Shown here: positions 22,335 through 34,040 of the stretch, in pieces
Numbering within the stretch: position 1 is the stretch's first letter
Layout: every line of letters begins with the position of its first letter
Assembly: GCF_932526225.1 (NCBI RefSeq)
Contig: NC_064048.1
Coordinates: 4,224,437-4,288,436 of the forward strand
Source of the DNA: Nematostella vectensis
Lineage: Eukaryota > Cnidaria > Anthozoa > Actiniaria > Edwardsiidae
Length of the DNA stretch: 64,000 bases
Direction: 5' to 3'
Translations under genes and position numbers: made by a program
Notes under the pieces: model-generated
Told to the model about the DNA's origin: nothing
Database searches by the model: none
Seen by the model: the letters and a program-made list of their open reading frames with translations, nothing else

Positions 22335-22505
22335 ACATCCTTATACAATTAACTTGAAGTGCCACCTTTGAAATCACTTGTTTTCTAAGTTGTTCTGAGG
22401 CAAGTTGTTCTCATCTTTTGTACAACAAACTCCTCTCTGTTTGCGGTAGATCCATGAATAATTTTCAGTGCTCCACTTTATATAATTGACTTGAAGCACC
22501 TATTA
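22335..22505 (-). promoter_or_regulatory. Duplicated motif in the 5' flank of GPCR-B
   Basis: ATACAATTAACTTGAAGTGC at about 22342 recurs as ATATAATTGACTTGAAGCAC at about 22480, and a looser CACTTGGAG follows at about 22663. The repeated ACTTGAAG core resembles NK2-type homeodomain sites. Functional meaning is a guess. Confidence 0.3.
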
Positions 22506-23400
22506 ATCTGTCAATAGAAAACATTTAGTTTCCTGAATTAGCAGCGAGTCATACACAGTATTTTACGCTCCGTGTATGAATATGCGGTGAAGGTTATTTC
22601 CCTTCTCTGAAGATTCAAGTCTACGTACCGCTAAAGTAATTGGAAATTGCTAAATCACCTCCACTTGGAGCTTATTAATACCAACGCTTTTATGCTATTG
22701 AGAGACGGATTAAAGCTCCAATCTGCGCGGCTTGATTAATCCTTTTGAGACTCTCTTAAAAACCGGATGAGGTGATCACCTTTCTGGCTCTATAACTCTG
22801 TCAATTTTAATCTTCAATTTAAATCTCTTTTTTTTTTAATTAAGTGGAATTCTTTCTTTAATATTTAGTGAAAACCTTCAAAATTGATTGCCTGTGACCA
22901 CGGCGGGAGTACAGCGGGAGATTGTCAAAACTACAATATTGTAAATGCTGTTAGTAGCTTGTTTTGGAAATACCCCAGAGCGCATACTGTTTTTTTATTT
23001 CAATTGCTTGCCATCCTATGCGTGTATTCTCGAACCTTGGCGCCGCTTGTATTCAGTCAATTTTCTTTTTTTTTCTTTCTTGATGCTTCCTTGACAAAGA
23101 TTCTTCACAAAAGATTCTTTTCGCTGTTTTCCAGACAAGGATTCACCACTGTATATTTTCTAATTCTGATTTGCGCAGATGCCCTGTTGGGATAAATGTA
23201 GCGTGTCAGGTCTAGATACTATAGATGTTTTTACCCCAAGCACTTAATTTTATACACACTACTTGAGCCGATATCATTGTTATCACTTTGAGTGATTCAT
23301 TGTACAAGATGCCGACTGTTTCAATCAGAGGGGTACATTATATTCCATGCTTTGACAAGGTACAAGCTTAATCCGAATCACTGCTATATCCCAAATGACA
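22506..23400. other. Intergenic, no gene seen
   Basis: AT-rich flank upstream of GPCR-B with T-rich tracts. A 103-codon plus frame at 22884-23195 has no domain or start context that supports it. Confidence 0.5.
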
Positions 23401-23792
23401 GCGCGACGCTCGCTAGGGTGACCACCTTGAAGTTGAGATGTTCGGCTGCTAAGGTAAGCTAACCGTGGAAACAAAACCAAAATGGCACCTTTGCCTTGTT
23501 TACGGCGCGCGCTAGCGTGACCACCTTTAGGTTAAGTTATTCGCGTGGTTTAAAGGCAAGCTAAGCTTCGAGGACACAAAACCAAAAATGACACTTTGCC
23601 GCCTTTTTACATTACGACGCGCCCTAGCGTGACCACCTTGCCTTGCACCACTTTGCCTTGTAGCATTACGACGCGCGCTAGCGTGACCACCTTGAAGTTA
23701 AGCTATTCGTCTGATTTACAGGCAAGCTAAGGTTTGAGGGAACAGAACCAAAAATAGCACTTCGCCGCCTTTTTACATTACGACGCAAGCTA
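23401..23792. repeat. About 110-bp tandem array, 3.5 copies
   Basis: Units start GACGCGCGCTAGCGTGACCA and continue CCTTGAAGTTAAG, a TTCG phrase, GGCAAGCTAAG, and AACCAAAAATGGCAC. One copy (about 23614-23668) has an internal deletion to about half length. Confidence 0.9.
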
Positions 23793-26060
23793 GAAGTTCG
23801 TGTCCATGAAAACGGTGAACGCAAGAGTAACTAAGTAATTTTAATTACATATCGACTTCAATCCGTATCCTAGGTTCCAAACTCTCCAGCTTCTCTCGTC
23901 TAGTGATTCGCCGTCTCGCGAAACAAGAGTTGGAGACTGTGGGGTATCCAGGATACTTCAATCGTTGATAGCTTTTCTGACGTTTCCTTACAAATAGACC
24001 GTGATATTTCTGAATAAAATGTGAATATTTACAAAGCAGGCCGATCGGTTCTCTAAACAACAAATCAATGGGGTCAATGAAAGTATGAGGTTTGGACTAT
24101 CAAGGAGCCGCCATGCACTAATGGCTAAAAAAAGAACCTTCGGGAAACAGGTGGGAAAAAACCTGTGGTGATCTAAAACGTTAGCGTCCAGACATCTCCT
24201 TCAAGATGAAGATCAGCGAAATCGTAGTAAACACATATTTCTGCTGCAACTTTACGTTGGTAAGAGAGGAAAAAAGGCAAAGGAACGATTGAAGCGTTAA
24301 AGATCCAAGTGGACTCTTCCTTTGACTAAAACGAGAAATGTCAAGCCATTGTTGGGCGAATGTACGAAACAATAAAACTACTTAATACTATGGTATCACT
24401 TGATGTTTAGAGCCCCCCCCCCCCCCCTCTCCCCGAACTTCTCTCTCGCGTTCATTTATAGAGCTGTTATGATATATGGTATAAATATCGTATGAAAAGC
24501 AATCGACGTTAAAGCCAGTCGTTAAAGCCAGTCGATTATTGCTTGACGCCTAGTTTTGTAGGCTATGAAAACCCCATGCATGTGAATGAAATCATTTTGA
24601 ATCATGCTGAAATTCAATCCATCCTACAATAAAATCGACTCGAGCGATTATATTTTTACGATATCAAACAATGCTGGGTAAGTTATATTTTTCAAAATGA
24701 TGGGAGTTCTAAAAAAAAACACAAAAACAAACAACCGGTGTCACGCGAGTCGGATTCACGGACTTTAAACGAGCGCGCTGTGTTTGTATTCTCTCTTTGC
24801 GTGCTTCTTTTAATTAGCAAGACAATAATATATTTACACGCTTGTCAGAAATATGCTGACTGATTCTAAAACATACTCCTGTGATAAAAAAAATAGTTTT
24901 TATTGTACGTGCTTCTCCTACTTTTATTATTATTATTTTTTTACTTCTGCGAATTTTTTCCTTCCCTCACCGCTGTTACGAAGTCTGCAGTCATTGAGGT
25001 CTAAATGATTATCGACTGCCGCGCAAGCCTGCAAAAAATGGGCTAGTTCTATATAGCGCTATACATAGTTGTATATAATACTAAACATCAAGAAGCTGCC
25101 AACGCTTTAAGGTGTGGTCGGATCGTATGCTAGGTCACCCTTCCGCATGGTTATATTGCCATCGCTCTAACATGAACTGAAGGGCGAAATACTTAGCCAT
25201 TTTCGTGAGAGACGAAAACCAAAAACGAAAACCAATAAAGTGCGAACCAACAAAAAAGAGTACACAATAAATTAATCGCTCTCGGCTCTTGACAGTTTGT
25301 TTGTCGGGTGACTAGTTAGTTAATTCTAGCTTTTACCTCAACGTCTGTTTGACACCTGAACTTTCTCAAACATTTACTGATGAATAAGATGGTGTTTGAC
25401 TGTATAATTTCAGGAGTCCAATGATCCAAATGATCTGAAATTTTTCTTTTGTTGATTATGAAGATAATTCAACTAAGATCCCCCCCACCCCACCACCACC
25501 ATGCCAATGCATTTCACAGCCCAAAAGTGTTCGTAGACGGTTGCGTTATGTTTAAGTTTTAATACACTTTACCCATTAAACACAATTATATATTCCATCG
25601 ATCAATAAAATAAATATAAAGTATAAATTATTATGAAAAGCTGACGTAGTCGTGATGCGTTCGTGGTGCAAAATATATTTAAAAAATGACGATAATTAAA
25701 CAAGGGTAAATAAAAATGTTTATTGTCACTTGGATATCATTAAATTTTGAGCTTTTTGTTTGAGTTTATGAAAATTGAAGAAGTGACAGCGGAAATCTTA
25801 CATCCGAAAACAAAGGTTTTGCGGCCAAGCGAACACGCACGCCTTTCGAGTTTCTAAAAGTAAACATGCGCTGTTGAAATTTTGTTTTTCTAATAAAGCA
25901 AAGAACGAGAAATAACACAAGAAAACATGACCTTTTGGCATAAGAGTTTATTTCTGTCGTGTTTTCGCTAATAGATAAAGCAACTCACTAAACTCGCGAT
26001 CGTTCATGTCGCTCTTAATTCTATATAAAGTAAAATTCTCTTATTAAGGACGAAAATTTG
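23793..26060. other. Intergenic, no gene seen
   Basis: AT-rich DNA with a 15-base poly-C run at 24413-24427 and a short direct duplication (AAAGCCAGTCG) near 24510-24535. No exon-like stretch recognised. Confidence 0.55.
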
Positions 26061-26136
26061 GCAGAACCGAATTCCAGTTTTTGGTGTATTGTATTCATTC
26101 TTCTGGTTCAAGAACACGACTATTTGGGCTTTTTTT
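26061..26136. repeat. Dispersed 75-bp repeat, copy 1
   Basis: GAATTCCAGTTTTTGGTGTA, TTGTATTCATTCTTCTGGTT and ACACGACTATTTGGGCTTTT match 56386-56459 with only a few differences. Family unknown. Confidence 0.75.
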
Positions 26137-27535
26137 AAAGTAAAATTACAATACCTACAATACCCCTGCATGCCTGCCGTCTTTACATGCTTCCTAACAC
26201 AAAAGAAAAAATAATATAGGAAAACAGAGATTGGACTATTAGTGTTGCTTTTATTGATCTTGGTATCTATGAATACGATGTTTCCCTGATAAACATGAAA
26301 AACAAAGACATCAAAATTAAAAGTACGTAAGATCTCCCTACAATACCTTGCCATCTTAAAGCATTGCCTTTGTTTTACTGAGCTTATGTAAAATGAAAAA
26401 AAACATCTGCTTTATAGAAAACAATTATTTAGTTTAACAAATCACTAAAGGACTAATATTTTCCCCTTAAGGAAAAAATCATAATATAGCAAATATATCC
26501 CCGGATTAAATAATGAATGGGGGAAATGTTTTTTTCTTATGTCTTGATGTCGATGTTCAAAAGTTAAATAGCAGTTTGAAACTAATCAAGGTGTGCCTAG
26601 GGTACGGTCCGTTTACATTTGAGTTTTTTAAACAATTTCTTTCTCACGAACACACGAACATTCTTGATATAAACAAGACCCTATATTAAAACGGTTATAT
26701 GAGTTCGCTTCATTTCCAGCTTTTGCTTCTTATAGCTAGCGCTCGACCACGGGTCGTAAGAAATAAAGAAATCGATTGGTGTAAATCTTTTGTTGGAATG
26801 AAATGTTGTTTTCGCTAATGCAAATTGGGGCTGCACGATGTTGATATTGTTAAGGTTAACTTTCATAACTTTGAATTGGATCAATCTAAATGCAAATTTG
26901 GAAGAAAACGAAAATAAACAGAAAACATTTATGAGAGCAAAAACGAAGCTTTCTATCTTCCTTTCTATGATACCAGCGGAATTGTTTTGTGCACCTTAAA
27001 AAAATTAAATGTTGATTAATGAAATATTCGAAAAACGACTATTGTTCTAGAAGTTTTGATTTATAGAATTAAGAAGTTCTTTACTTTAGAGAATTTCATG
27101 AAACACATTTTAAGCGCTGTTATTTAAATGATGTTGGAGATTCTTTAAAGGAAAAAGTACTTTTTTTCTGTTTTATAAAGTAAGCAACCCAAAATATGTG
27201 ACAACTGTGATAAAACTGTTGCTCAAGATTTGAATGGTGGGATTTTTATGGTTGAAAGATCCTTATCAGTAAAGTATCAAATGTTTTTCTCATACCTTAG
27301 TGTTATTTTGTTTGAAATCAATCGGATTTATCAGCTTCCTTTTGCGATTGTCGATTCCCGCGGGGAATTGCACTTCGAATAAGATCACATCGGTGCCACG
27401 TGGTCGAAAATCGAAATAAATTGCTGCTTGACAGCATGGACATGGAAACGAGGCAGTAATTACTAAAGATACTTATTTTGTTTAAACGTCTGGTTCCAAA
27501 AAAACAATTAACATTTTTCACATTCTCCTATTTTA
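26137..27535. other. Intergenic, no gene seen
   Basis: AT-rich. The 116-codon minus frame at 26354-26004 overlaps the dispersed repeat and is rejected. Nothing else stands out. Confidence 0.55.
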
Positions 27536-27750
27536 AGGGCGGACCATACGAAGAAAACGTTGTCGTTTTGGGGGTCTGGTACCGAGGAATCTTAGTTTCT
27601 TTTCGAAGACTTTCTCAATTGACTAAATATGGTTACACTAACTGTTTTTCTCTTCTGATTCAAGTTATAAAGTTTAGGAAGCCCCTGGGGTACGCACAAG
27701 TTAAATGAAAAGAATTGTGTTTTTCCAAATAAGGAATATATCAGTTTCCT
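27536..27750 (+). mobile_element. Dispersed repeat block, AAAACGTTGTC family, copy 2
   Basis: Matches the interior of the element at 16881-17277: GAAGAAAACGTTGTCGTTTT, GGGGTCTGGTACCGAGGAAT, TTGACTAAATATGG, CTGTTTTTCTCTTC, TTTTTCCAAATAAGG. The outer TIRs of that element are absent here. Confidence 0.7.
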
Positions 27751-27908
27751 TTTATTTTGTGACCGCTTGCCAACATCATTGAATTCAGCATAACGTCTAA
27801 CAAATGCATGTTGATATTGTGAGTCTAGCTAACGAAGATATTCCAGGAGCAGAATTATCCAAATCTACCATTTTCTAGCTCTCATTCACAATTACATCAA
27901 CATGTTTA

Positions 27909-27935
27909 CGACGCCATGTTGGATTGCGTCCCCTG
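27909..27935. mobile_element. MITE end remnant
   Basis: ACGACGCCATGTTGGATTGC then GTCCCCT matches the right end of the element at 19171-19326. No partner end found nearby. Confidence 0.5.
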
Positions 27936-28086
27936 AAATCGTCCCAGCATGCTGTTCGCTTAATATATAGATTTAGGCACTGTTTAGAGCGGAGCCAGCA
28001 TATCCTCCAAATCAACTAGCATAGAATATAATTTGTTTGTCATTTCCTTACTCAAAGAACAAGGAGACGGGATGAGGGTAATCAAT

Positions 28087-28360
28087 CATATCAATATTTG
28101 GGTGACCTTCATACCCACTCGGCCGACCTCTTGGAGGCCTGGGTCTAAGGACTTTTCAAGATCAGTGGGAAAAAGATTTGACCAAGCGATCTAACAAATT
28201 TTGGCCGCGAGTCTCAAATTGACAGGAATCCAGCAATTTTCACCATGTTTTCTGGAGATCCGGAAGCGGGAAAACTTTAGCTTTTCTAAATATGGGCATC
28301 AATGACCATATAAGGCAATTCAAACGAAGGACACTATATGTGGGGAATATGTTTGATATG
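28087..28360 (-). mobile_element. MITE, CATATCAA TIR family, full copy 2 (reversed)
   Basis: 274 bases, starting CATATCAATATTTGGGTGAC and ending GGGGAATATGTTTGATATG. This is the reverse complement of the copy at 9073-9356, with about 10-15 percent difference by eye. Perfect outer 8-base inverted repeats. Confidence 0.8.
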
Positions 28361-30012
28361 GGCTGGAACATCAGTACACCTAAGATGCATTATATGCTTT
28401 CTATAATTTCTAGTGTTCTAAAATAGCTCTCCATCCAGAGGTTTTTTTTTTTACATACAAAAAAGTCTTCTTTATTTGAAGTGCAAAAAAATAGGGCAAA
28501 TTAAATATAAATTAAATATTTTTTTTTTCTTGTTTCTTGTTTGATACGCAGAAAAAAGCATTGAAAAAAGTTTTTGATTCACCTGCAACTCCAAATTCTG
28601 TGCTCCAGAAAATTCATTACAACCAATTCATTTAAGCAACCTACAATAAATTAAATGATATAAAATGGTGGCTTGTTTCTTTCGTTATTTAAAATGCTGT
28701 AGGTTCATAGCTGTCAACCTAACTTGGACAAAAATCTTGTGAAATCGGGTGAAATACAGAGAATGTATGAACATTATCACAAAAATTAGGCTTGGTGATG
28801 AGGTCCTAAATCTTGTGACACCCGCCTAATGTGTGAATTTACAGCATTGTAGGTTGATTGTTTGGCTTTGTGTTTACTCGCTTTACGACACAACAATGTA
28901 ATTCTCTATGTAAGTATTAACATTTATATAGAAAAATAAATAAATAAAAACTAAATACTAATAAAAATAAATAAATACTCAAAAGTAAAAAAAAAGACGA
29001 AAAACCGCTTGATACAATGAATCGATCGAAAGAGGAATTAGTGCAAAGCTACATACAGAGTTGGAATTGTTTACTAAGTATTATGGGGAAATTCATTATG
29101 AGAATCACCAATAATTATTATGGGGATTAGGGAAATTTATCATATTAATTTTTAAAAACAACGTTATGAACTAACTAACTTAGTAAGAAGTAACTTATAA
29201 AGTTTTACACAGCTTACGTCGGTTTAGCACTTACCATCGTTTTGATAGAGACAAAATATTTTCTCTACTTTTAATCATTAGACACTGTTTTGCCAAGATT
29301 CTGGTATCTTTTTTGGAAGTTTGTGACAGCAATTTGTTATGGTTTCAATGTGCCATTAATTTCCGAATGATGAGCAACAGTTTGTCGGTGAGGAGATTTT
29401 GTACCAGCTCGACAAGTTTTGGATGAAATTTAGTGCTCAACTAGTCCATTCTCTATCAGTATAGTCCTCCATTCCTTCTCCTACCATTTCTTGGATGTTT
29501 GTAGTTTTAACGGGATTATTTGGCCAGCAAATATTTCTTTGAGCAAAGTTGTGCTTTATTACGGGGAAGCGAGTTGCTTAAGGCGCGCGAAATGAAACAG
29601 GCGCAGGGTTCCCATATGAGCAAAATAAAAACACAAAAAAAGTCAAAGTATTGTAGGTTTTACTGTATTTGTCAGGGTTTTATTTAATAATTCAACATTA
29701 TCGGATAGTGCAAAAGCTGTGTTTTTATTCTACCAAGGAGACATATTGTAAGATTATCTCAAAGTGTGCGGGCAAGCGGGCAGGCGACCACACAGGATAC
29801 CCGCTGTGTACCGGGGAAATACCCGATATTTCTCTATACCTATGGAGCTCCGCGCGCGCCCTGCGGCCACTCTGGCTCCGCAATCAACTCGATCTAATCC
29901 CCCTCGCAGCTTAAGAATGGTGAATATGGCAGAATCAAAACTTTAATGGTGCCCCAGATGTGAGAATAACCGGTATTTATGGCTTATTAGAATAATGCTT
30001 TTAAATTAAAGT
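28361..30012. other. Intergenic, no gene seen
   Basis: AT-rich. Around 28632-28857 ACCTACAAT and its inverse ATTGTAGGT face each other, with direct AAATCTTGTGA repeats between them, possibly a worn element. A GC-rich patch at 29765-29910 (GCGCGCGCCCTGCGGCCACT) has no supported gene. Confidence 0.5.
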
Positions 30013-30929
30013 AATTCATAGATCCAACACGTCAATCACGCGCGCACGAATAGCCAATCAGGAAAGAGATAGTGCAATAACAGCCATGTGGTCCCACAAA
30101 TGTCCCACAAAAAGTCGGCAATCAAAGCCGAAAAAGGTTGGTTTGAGATATTTTTATGCGGTTCTGGACAAGCAAAAAAGTATTTTCCGGTCAGCGTAGA
30201 AAGTGCTAGCCCTGTTTTCTTTGCCCGGCCACTATTAGTCTAAAGTTGGGACTCAAATTGTAGAAAAACACGTAAAATTTACTACGAACAAACGAAAAAA
30301 AAAAAAAGCAAACAGACCACTTACAAGAGCAAAGTCCCACTATTAAACTTGTGTTTGATATTATACCTAGGTTACTTCGATTACATTATGAGTAATTGTT
30401 GAGACTGTTGTTTGTATTTTTGCTGTAAATCTTGACGTTTGCCGATAAAAGTTGTAGTTAGAAGTCGGTCGTACACAGCGAATTCGGCTTTTATTTCTCT
30501 TCTGATTTTATTCCCCGCACTTAAATCACTGCAAGTTGACAAAAATAGCTTTGAAAACACATAAACACTTAGTACCTACCGAATAGAGCACCGCTTTATC
30601 TTATCATTTCCAATTTTTCGTGTTTTAAGCTGGATTAGTGCCGTTTCCATTCAACAACCTAACTCGTAGTTAATCTATTTTTATGCTTCATTCTCACAAG
30701 ATTTTAACCAAGCTTGGACAACAAGACAAATTTCCATCATGTTAGGTGACCGTGTTTTTTTTTTCCAAGTCGCAGGAAAACCCCTATAAACGTCTGTATT
30801 TAAGATAACTCCGGGCAGGACTCTCTGTACAATTTGTGGGACTTTTGTGGGACATTTGAGTTGCACTTCGCTGGCTTCTATTTGCTGCTTTTTGATTGCT
30901 TATTCGTGCGCGCGTCGGATCTATAAATT
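30013..30929. mobile_element. 0.9-kb long-TIR element, copy 1
   Basis: The left end AATTCATAGATCC, then CACGCGCGCACGAATAGCCA, is the inverse of the right end TATTCGTGCGCGCGTCGGAT, CTATAAATT. The inverted similarity continues for about 100 bases, through the GTCCCACAAA phrases. A second copy lies at 61184-62076. The interior has no transposase-like frame, so it is non-autonomous. Superfamily not determined; no clear target duplication seen. Confidence 0.75.
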
Positions 30930-31223
30930 GGCATATGACAAACATGCGGAGAAATGGTGCCCCCAAAAAGCTAAAAATGGCAAGTTTATATAAAAACTTG
31001 CCAAAATCGCTTATTACGGCAAAAGTAATAACAAAATAAGTAAAATAAAAACACATTTTATGCCGACACTAGATGTCATTAAGACGTCATCAAAATAAAC
31101 CGTAGATTGTTACCACAAAATGTGTGTTTGGGCGCATGGTGGCGGTTCGCGTTCTTATTTTATAAACAGCATCCTGATGGCGTCATATTTTCTAGTCTAT
31201 TTATTAAATTTATTATTTTTTTT

Positions 31224-31533
31224 ACAGGCCCATAGCCAGGGGTGGTTCAGTTTTCCCATTTCAGCGGCCCAATTTTCCGGTATACCCCTCTCCTCGCCTT
31301 ATTACATTAGGCAATCAATCTTGTATTCAAAAAGATTTTTTCTTGTTATAAATAGGGTACTTTTTAACATATAGCGATAATAATAAAGATAATTATTATA
31401 AAAAAAGACATATTGATGTGCACGGTATATCTCCAGCCAAACGTTATATATTTTTGTTTGTTCTGAGCGGACCTTCAAGCCGGTTAGGGGGGGTTCGTCT
31501 GAACCCCCCGACCCCCCCTGGCTACCGGCCTGT
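31224..31533. mobile_element. 310-bp MITE with TA flanks, CAGGCC TIR family
   Basis: Left TA then CAGGCCCATAGCCAGGGG; right CCTGGCTACCGGCCTG then TA. The TIRs are about 18 bases and the TA duplication fits a Tc1/mariner-like origin. The interior is non-coding. Confidence 0.6.
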
Positions 31534-33685
31534 ACGAATACATGTGATACTATTCTTGAGAGCTTTGTACAACGCGCGTTTCGATTGGTTTAATTCCTCC
31601 TTGATTGAATTATGTCATTTTGCTCGGTTATGATTTGTGAAATTCTGTAAAACAATCTGTTAGGTTTTTACCAAAAGATCTTGTCTCTAAGTCAGCCCTT
31701 TGATAAAAACATGCAAATCAATTTTGATAACTTGAGTAAGCAAAGTCAAATAGAGATATATTTTTCAAAATATCTCCCTGAGCTTTCGTCGCATTTGTGT
31801 AGCTCTATTATTTTAAGAAACTTCCCCGTAATCAGGAAGTAAGTACTCCTCATATAAGTAGACACTTGTTACAAGATAACATATCCACGTTTTGAACTCT
31901 CTCCACTATGCCTGCTGAGTAAATGACAGGCGCAAATACAGCGCACACCCCTCCCCTTTGACCAAAAAGTGGGCCATCTCTTTTTAAGAAATCTTCTAAT
32001 GCGTTTTCCACATGATACCTATGACTGAGCAAATTATATCTGTAGAATTATTCAAGTTACAAGGCTTCCAGGAAAATAATTCTTATATATCAGAACGTAC
32101 AATTCTGATTCAAGATTAAGGAGTTTATACTGAGATTTCTCGAGATTAGTAAGTGAAAATAAAAAAATGCATATGCAAATAAAAAAAGATGTAGTTATCA
32201 AATTAAAAATATAAATAGCAAGAAACAAAAAACCCAATTGGCTTTATTTAGTCACTTTGAGCATGGAGGTAATAGCTCAGTGAATTAAAGGAGTGACCAA
32301 AGTGAATAAACCCTTTTGTTCCATTACTCTATTCGATTTTCTTCACTATTTTTGTATGTCTGTGTTACTGGGTTTATGCGGTAAATATTTGCCAACAACA
32401 AGGATAGAAACCAACACAGAGAGAGGAAAGACATGATATGAGCTTAGACATCAGAGGCTGGCGTTGTTTCATACCTTAAACTTCCACTCTTTCAATTGAA
32501 GACGTGCCAAGCGTCCCAGTGATCTTTTTAACCTTCATATACGACTCCGTCCTAGCAACTGTGGATGTTATCAAAGAGCTGTTTAAAGTTTCAGTGGCCC
32601 GCGGACCCTAAAATAAGCCACGAATGCATTAATTATCACAGTTAATGTTGATTTCGTGGTTGGCCACCGACCGAGTGAAATCCATTTTCCTGCATGTATG
32701 TTTCTAAAACTATTATTCGCCACTAGATAAGATAGTTGTATGTATTCTGTATTAAGATAAAAGATTGATTATAGTTTTAAATCAATTAGAATTTCTGTTC
32801 AATACGGTCCAAGGGGTAAATTTAAATCGCCGGTTTTACAGATATAATCAAAGAGGTGGAATTGGTGAAGTAAATAAATAAATAACAATATAAAGCAGAA
32901 ATAGAATGGGTCAAGCAATTAATTGAGTCTACGGCAAGCTTGAGGCAGACTTTCTGGAGCTAGTCTAATTGGAAACCCATGAAATTTATTTGAGTAATTT
33001 CCGCAAGTTTTAGATTACTACATTATATCCGCTATATCTAACTAATTTGCAGAAAAGCCTTAGGAATTATTCTATCGAAAAAAACCTTTTTAAGGATTAA
33101 AAAACCTTTAAATCTTACTAAAACACACTCGAACACGAAAAAATTTTGCTTTTGAGAAGATAAGAAGAAGAGTTTACTGTTTGCAAATTGTTTAATCTAC
33201 ATTGCTTGTGTGAGAGTCTGAAAATCACGTCACAACTTAGTGGGACCCATAATGCCTTTTGGTCTCACGAGTAAAAAAAAGGCAACTAAAGAATGCGAAT
33301 AATTTTTTTTTTAAATTTATATATATATCACAAGCATCAAATTCGTGTGCTCCATAAATTATGGAGGCAAGTAGGTACGGGTGATTTTTCATTATGAAGG
33401 ATGGAGTTTATTACAGTGCTATTTTCAATCAAATAATTATCATTGCTATTTAATGACTGTGATAAATCATTCGTTAATATAAAAAAATACTAATAAATCA
33501 CATTTCTAGACTGAGCACGTATCTGCAGTCAAGTATTGTCATGGTATGGGCTGTTATATTTGTTCTACTTTTATTTACCACCGCTTGAAAGCTTCTGGAA
33601 CCATCTTACTGCCATCACAGATTCCAAAGCATTCCGGGTTATTCAGCATGAGGGAAAGAAAATTCAATACGCCTTTCTGGGCGTT
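31534..33685. other. Intergenic, no gene seen
   Basis: AT-rich with simple A/T stretches. No exon, tandem array or TIR element recognised. Confidence 0.55.
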
Positions 33686-34040
33686 TGCATATAAAGAAAA
33701 CGTTGCTGTTTTGAGGAACTGTTACCGAGGAATCTTAGTTTTTTGTCAGAAACTTTCTCCATTGACCAAGGATGGTCAAAGTCACTGTTTTTCTCTTCTG
33801 ATTAGAATTCACAAAGTTTACGAAGCACCTGTGGTAGGGCAACCATAAAAATGACAAAAATCATGGAGTTTGTCCAAATAAGGAATATATTAGTTTCCTT
33901 ATATGGAAGTGACCGCGTTTGCCAAAAACGACAATTTTTGGCTGAATCTTTTTGATATGAACCCCCCTCCCCTGGAATTTCCAATCCTCTTCATGGGGGG
34001 GGGGGGGGTGTATGGATATTTTCTGGAACTACATAATTAT
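33686..34040 (+). mobile_element. Dispersed repeat block, AAAACGTTGTC family, copy 3
   Basis: Matches 16926-17175 (AAAGAAAACGTTG, TTACCGAGGAATCTTAGTT, CTTTCTCCATTGACCAAGGA, CTTATATGGAAGTGACCGCG). Its right part (GGAATTTCCAATCC, a G run at 33996-34008, GTGTATGGATATTTTCTGGA) resembles the end of the 10.0-10.7 kb array. Confidence 0.7.
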
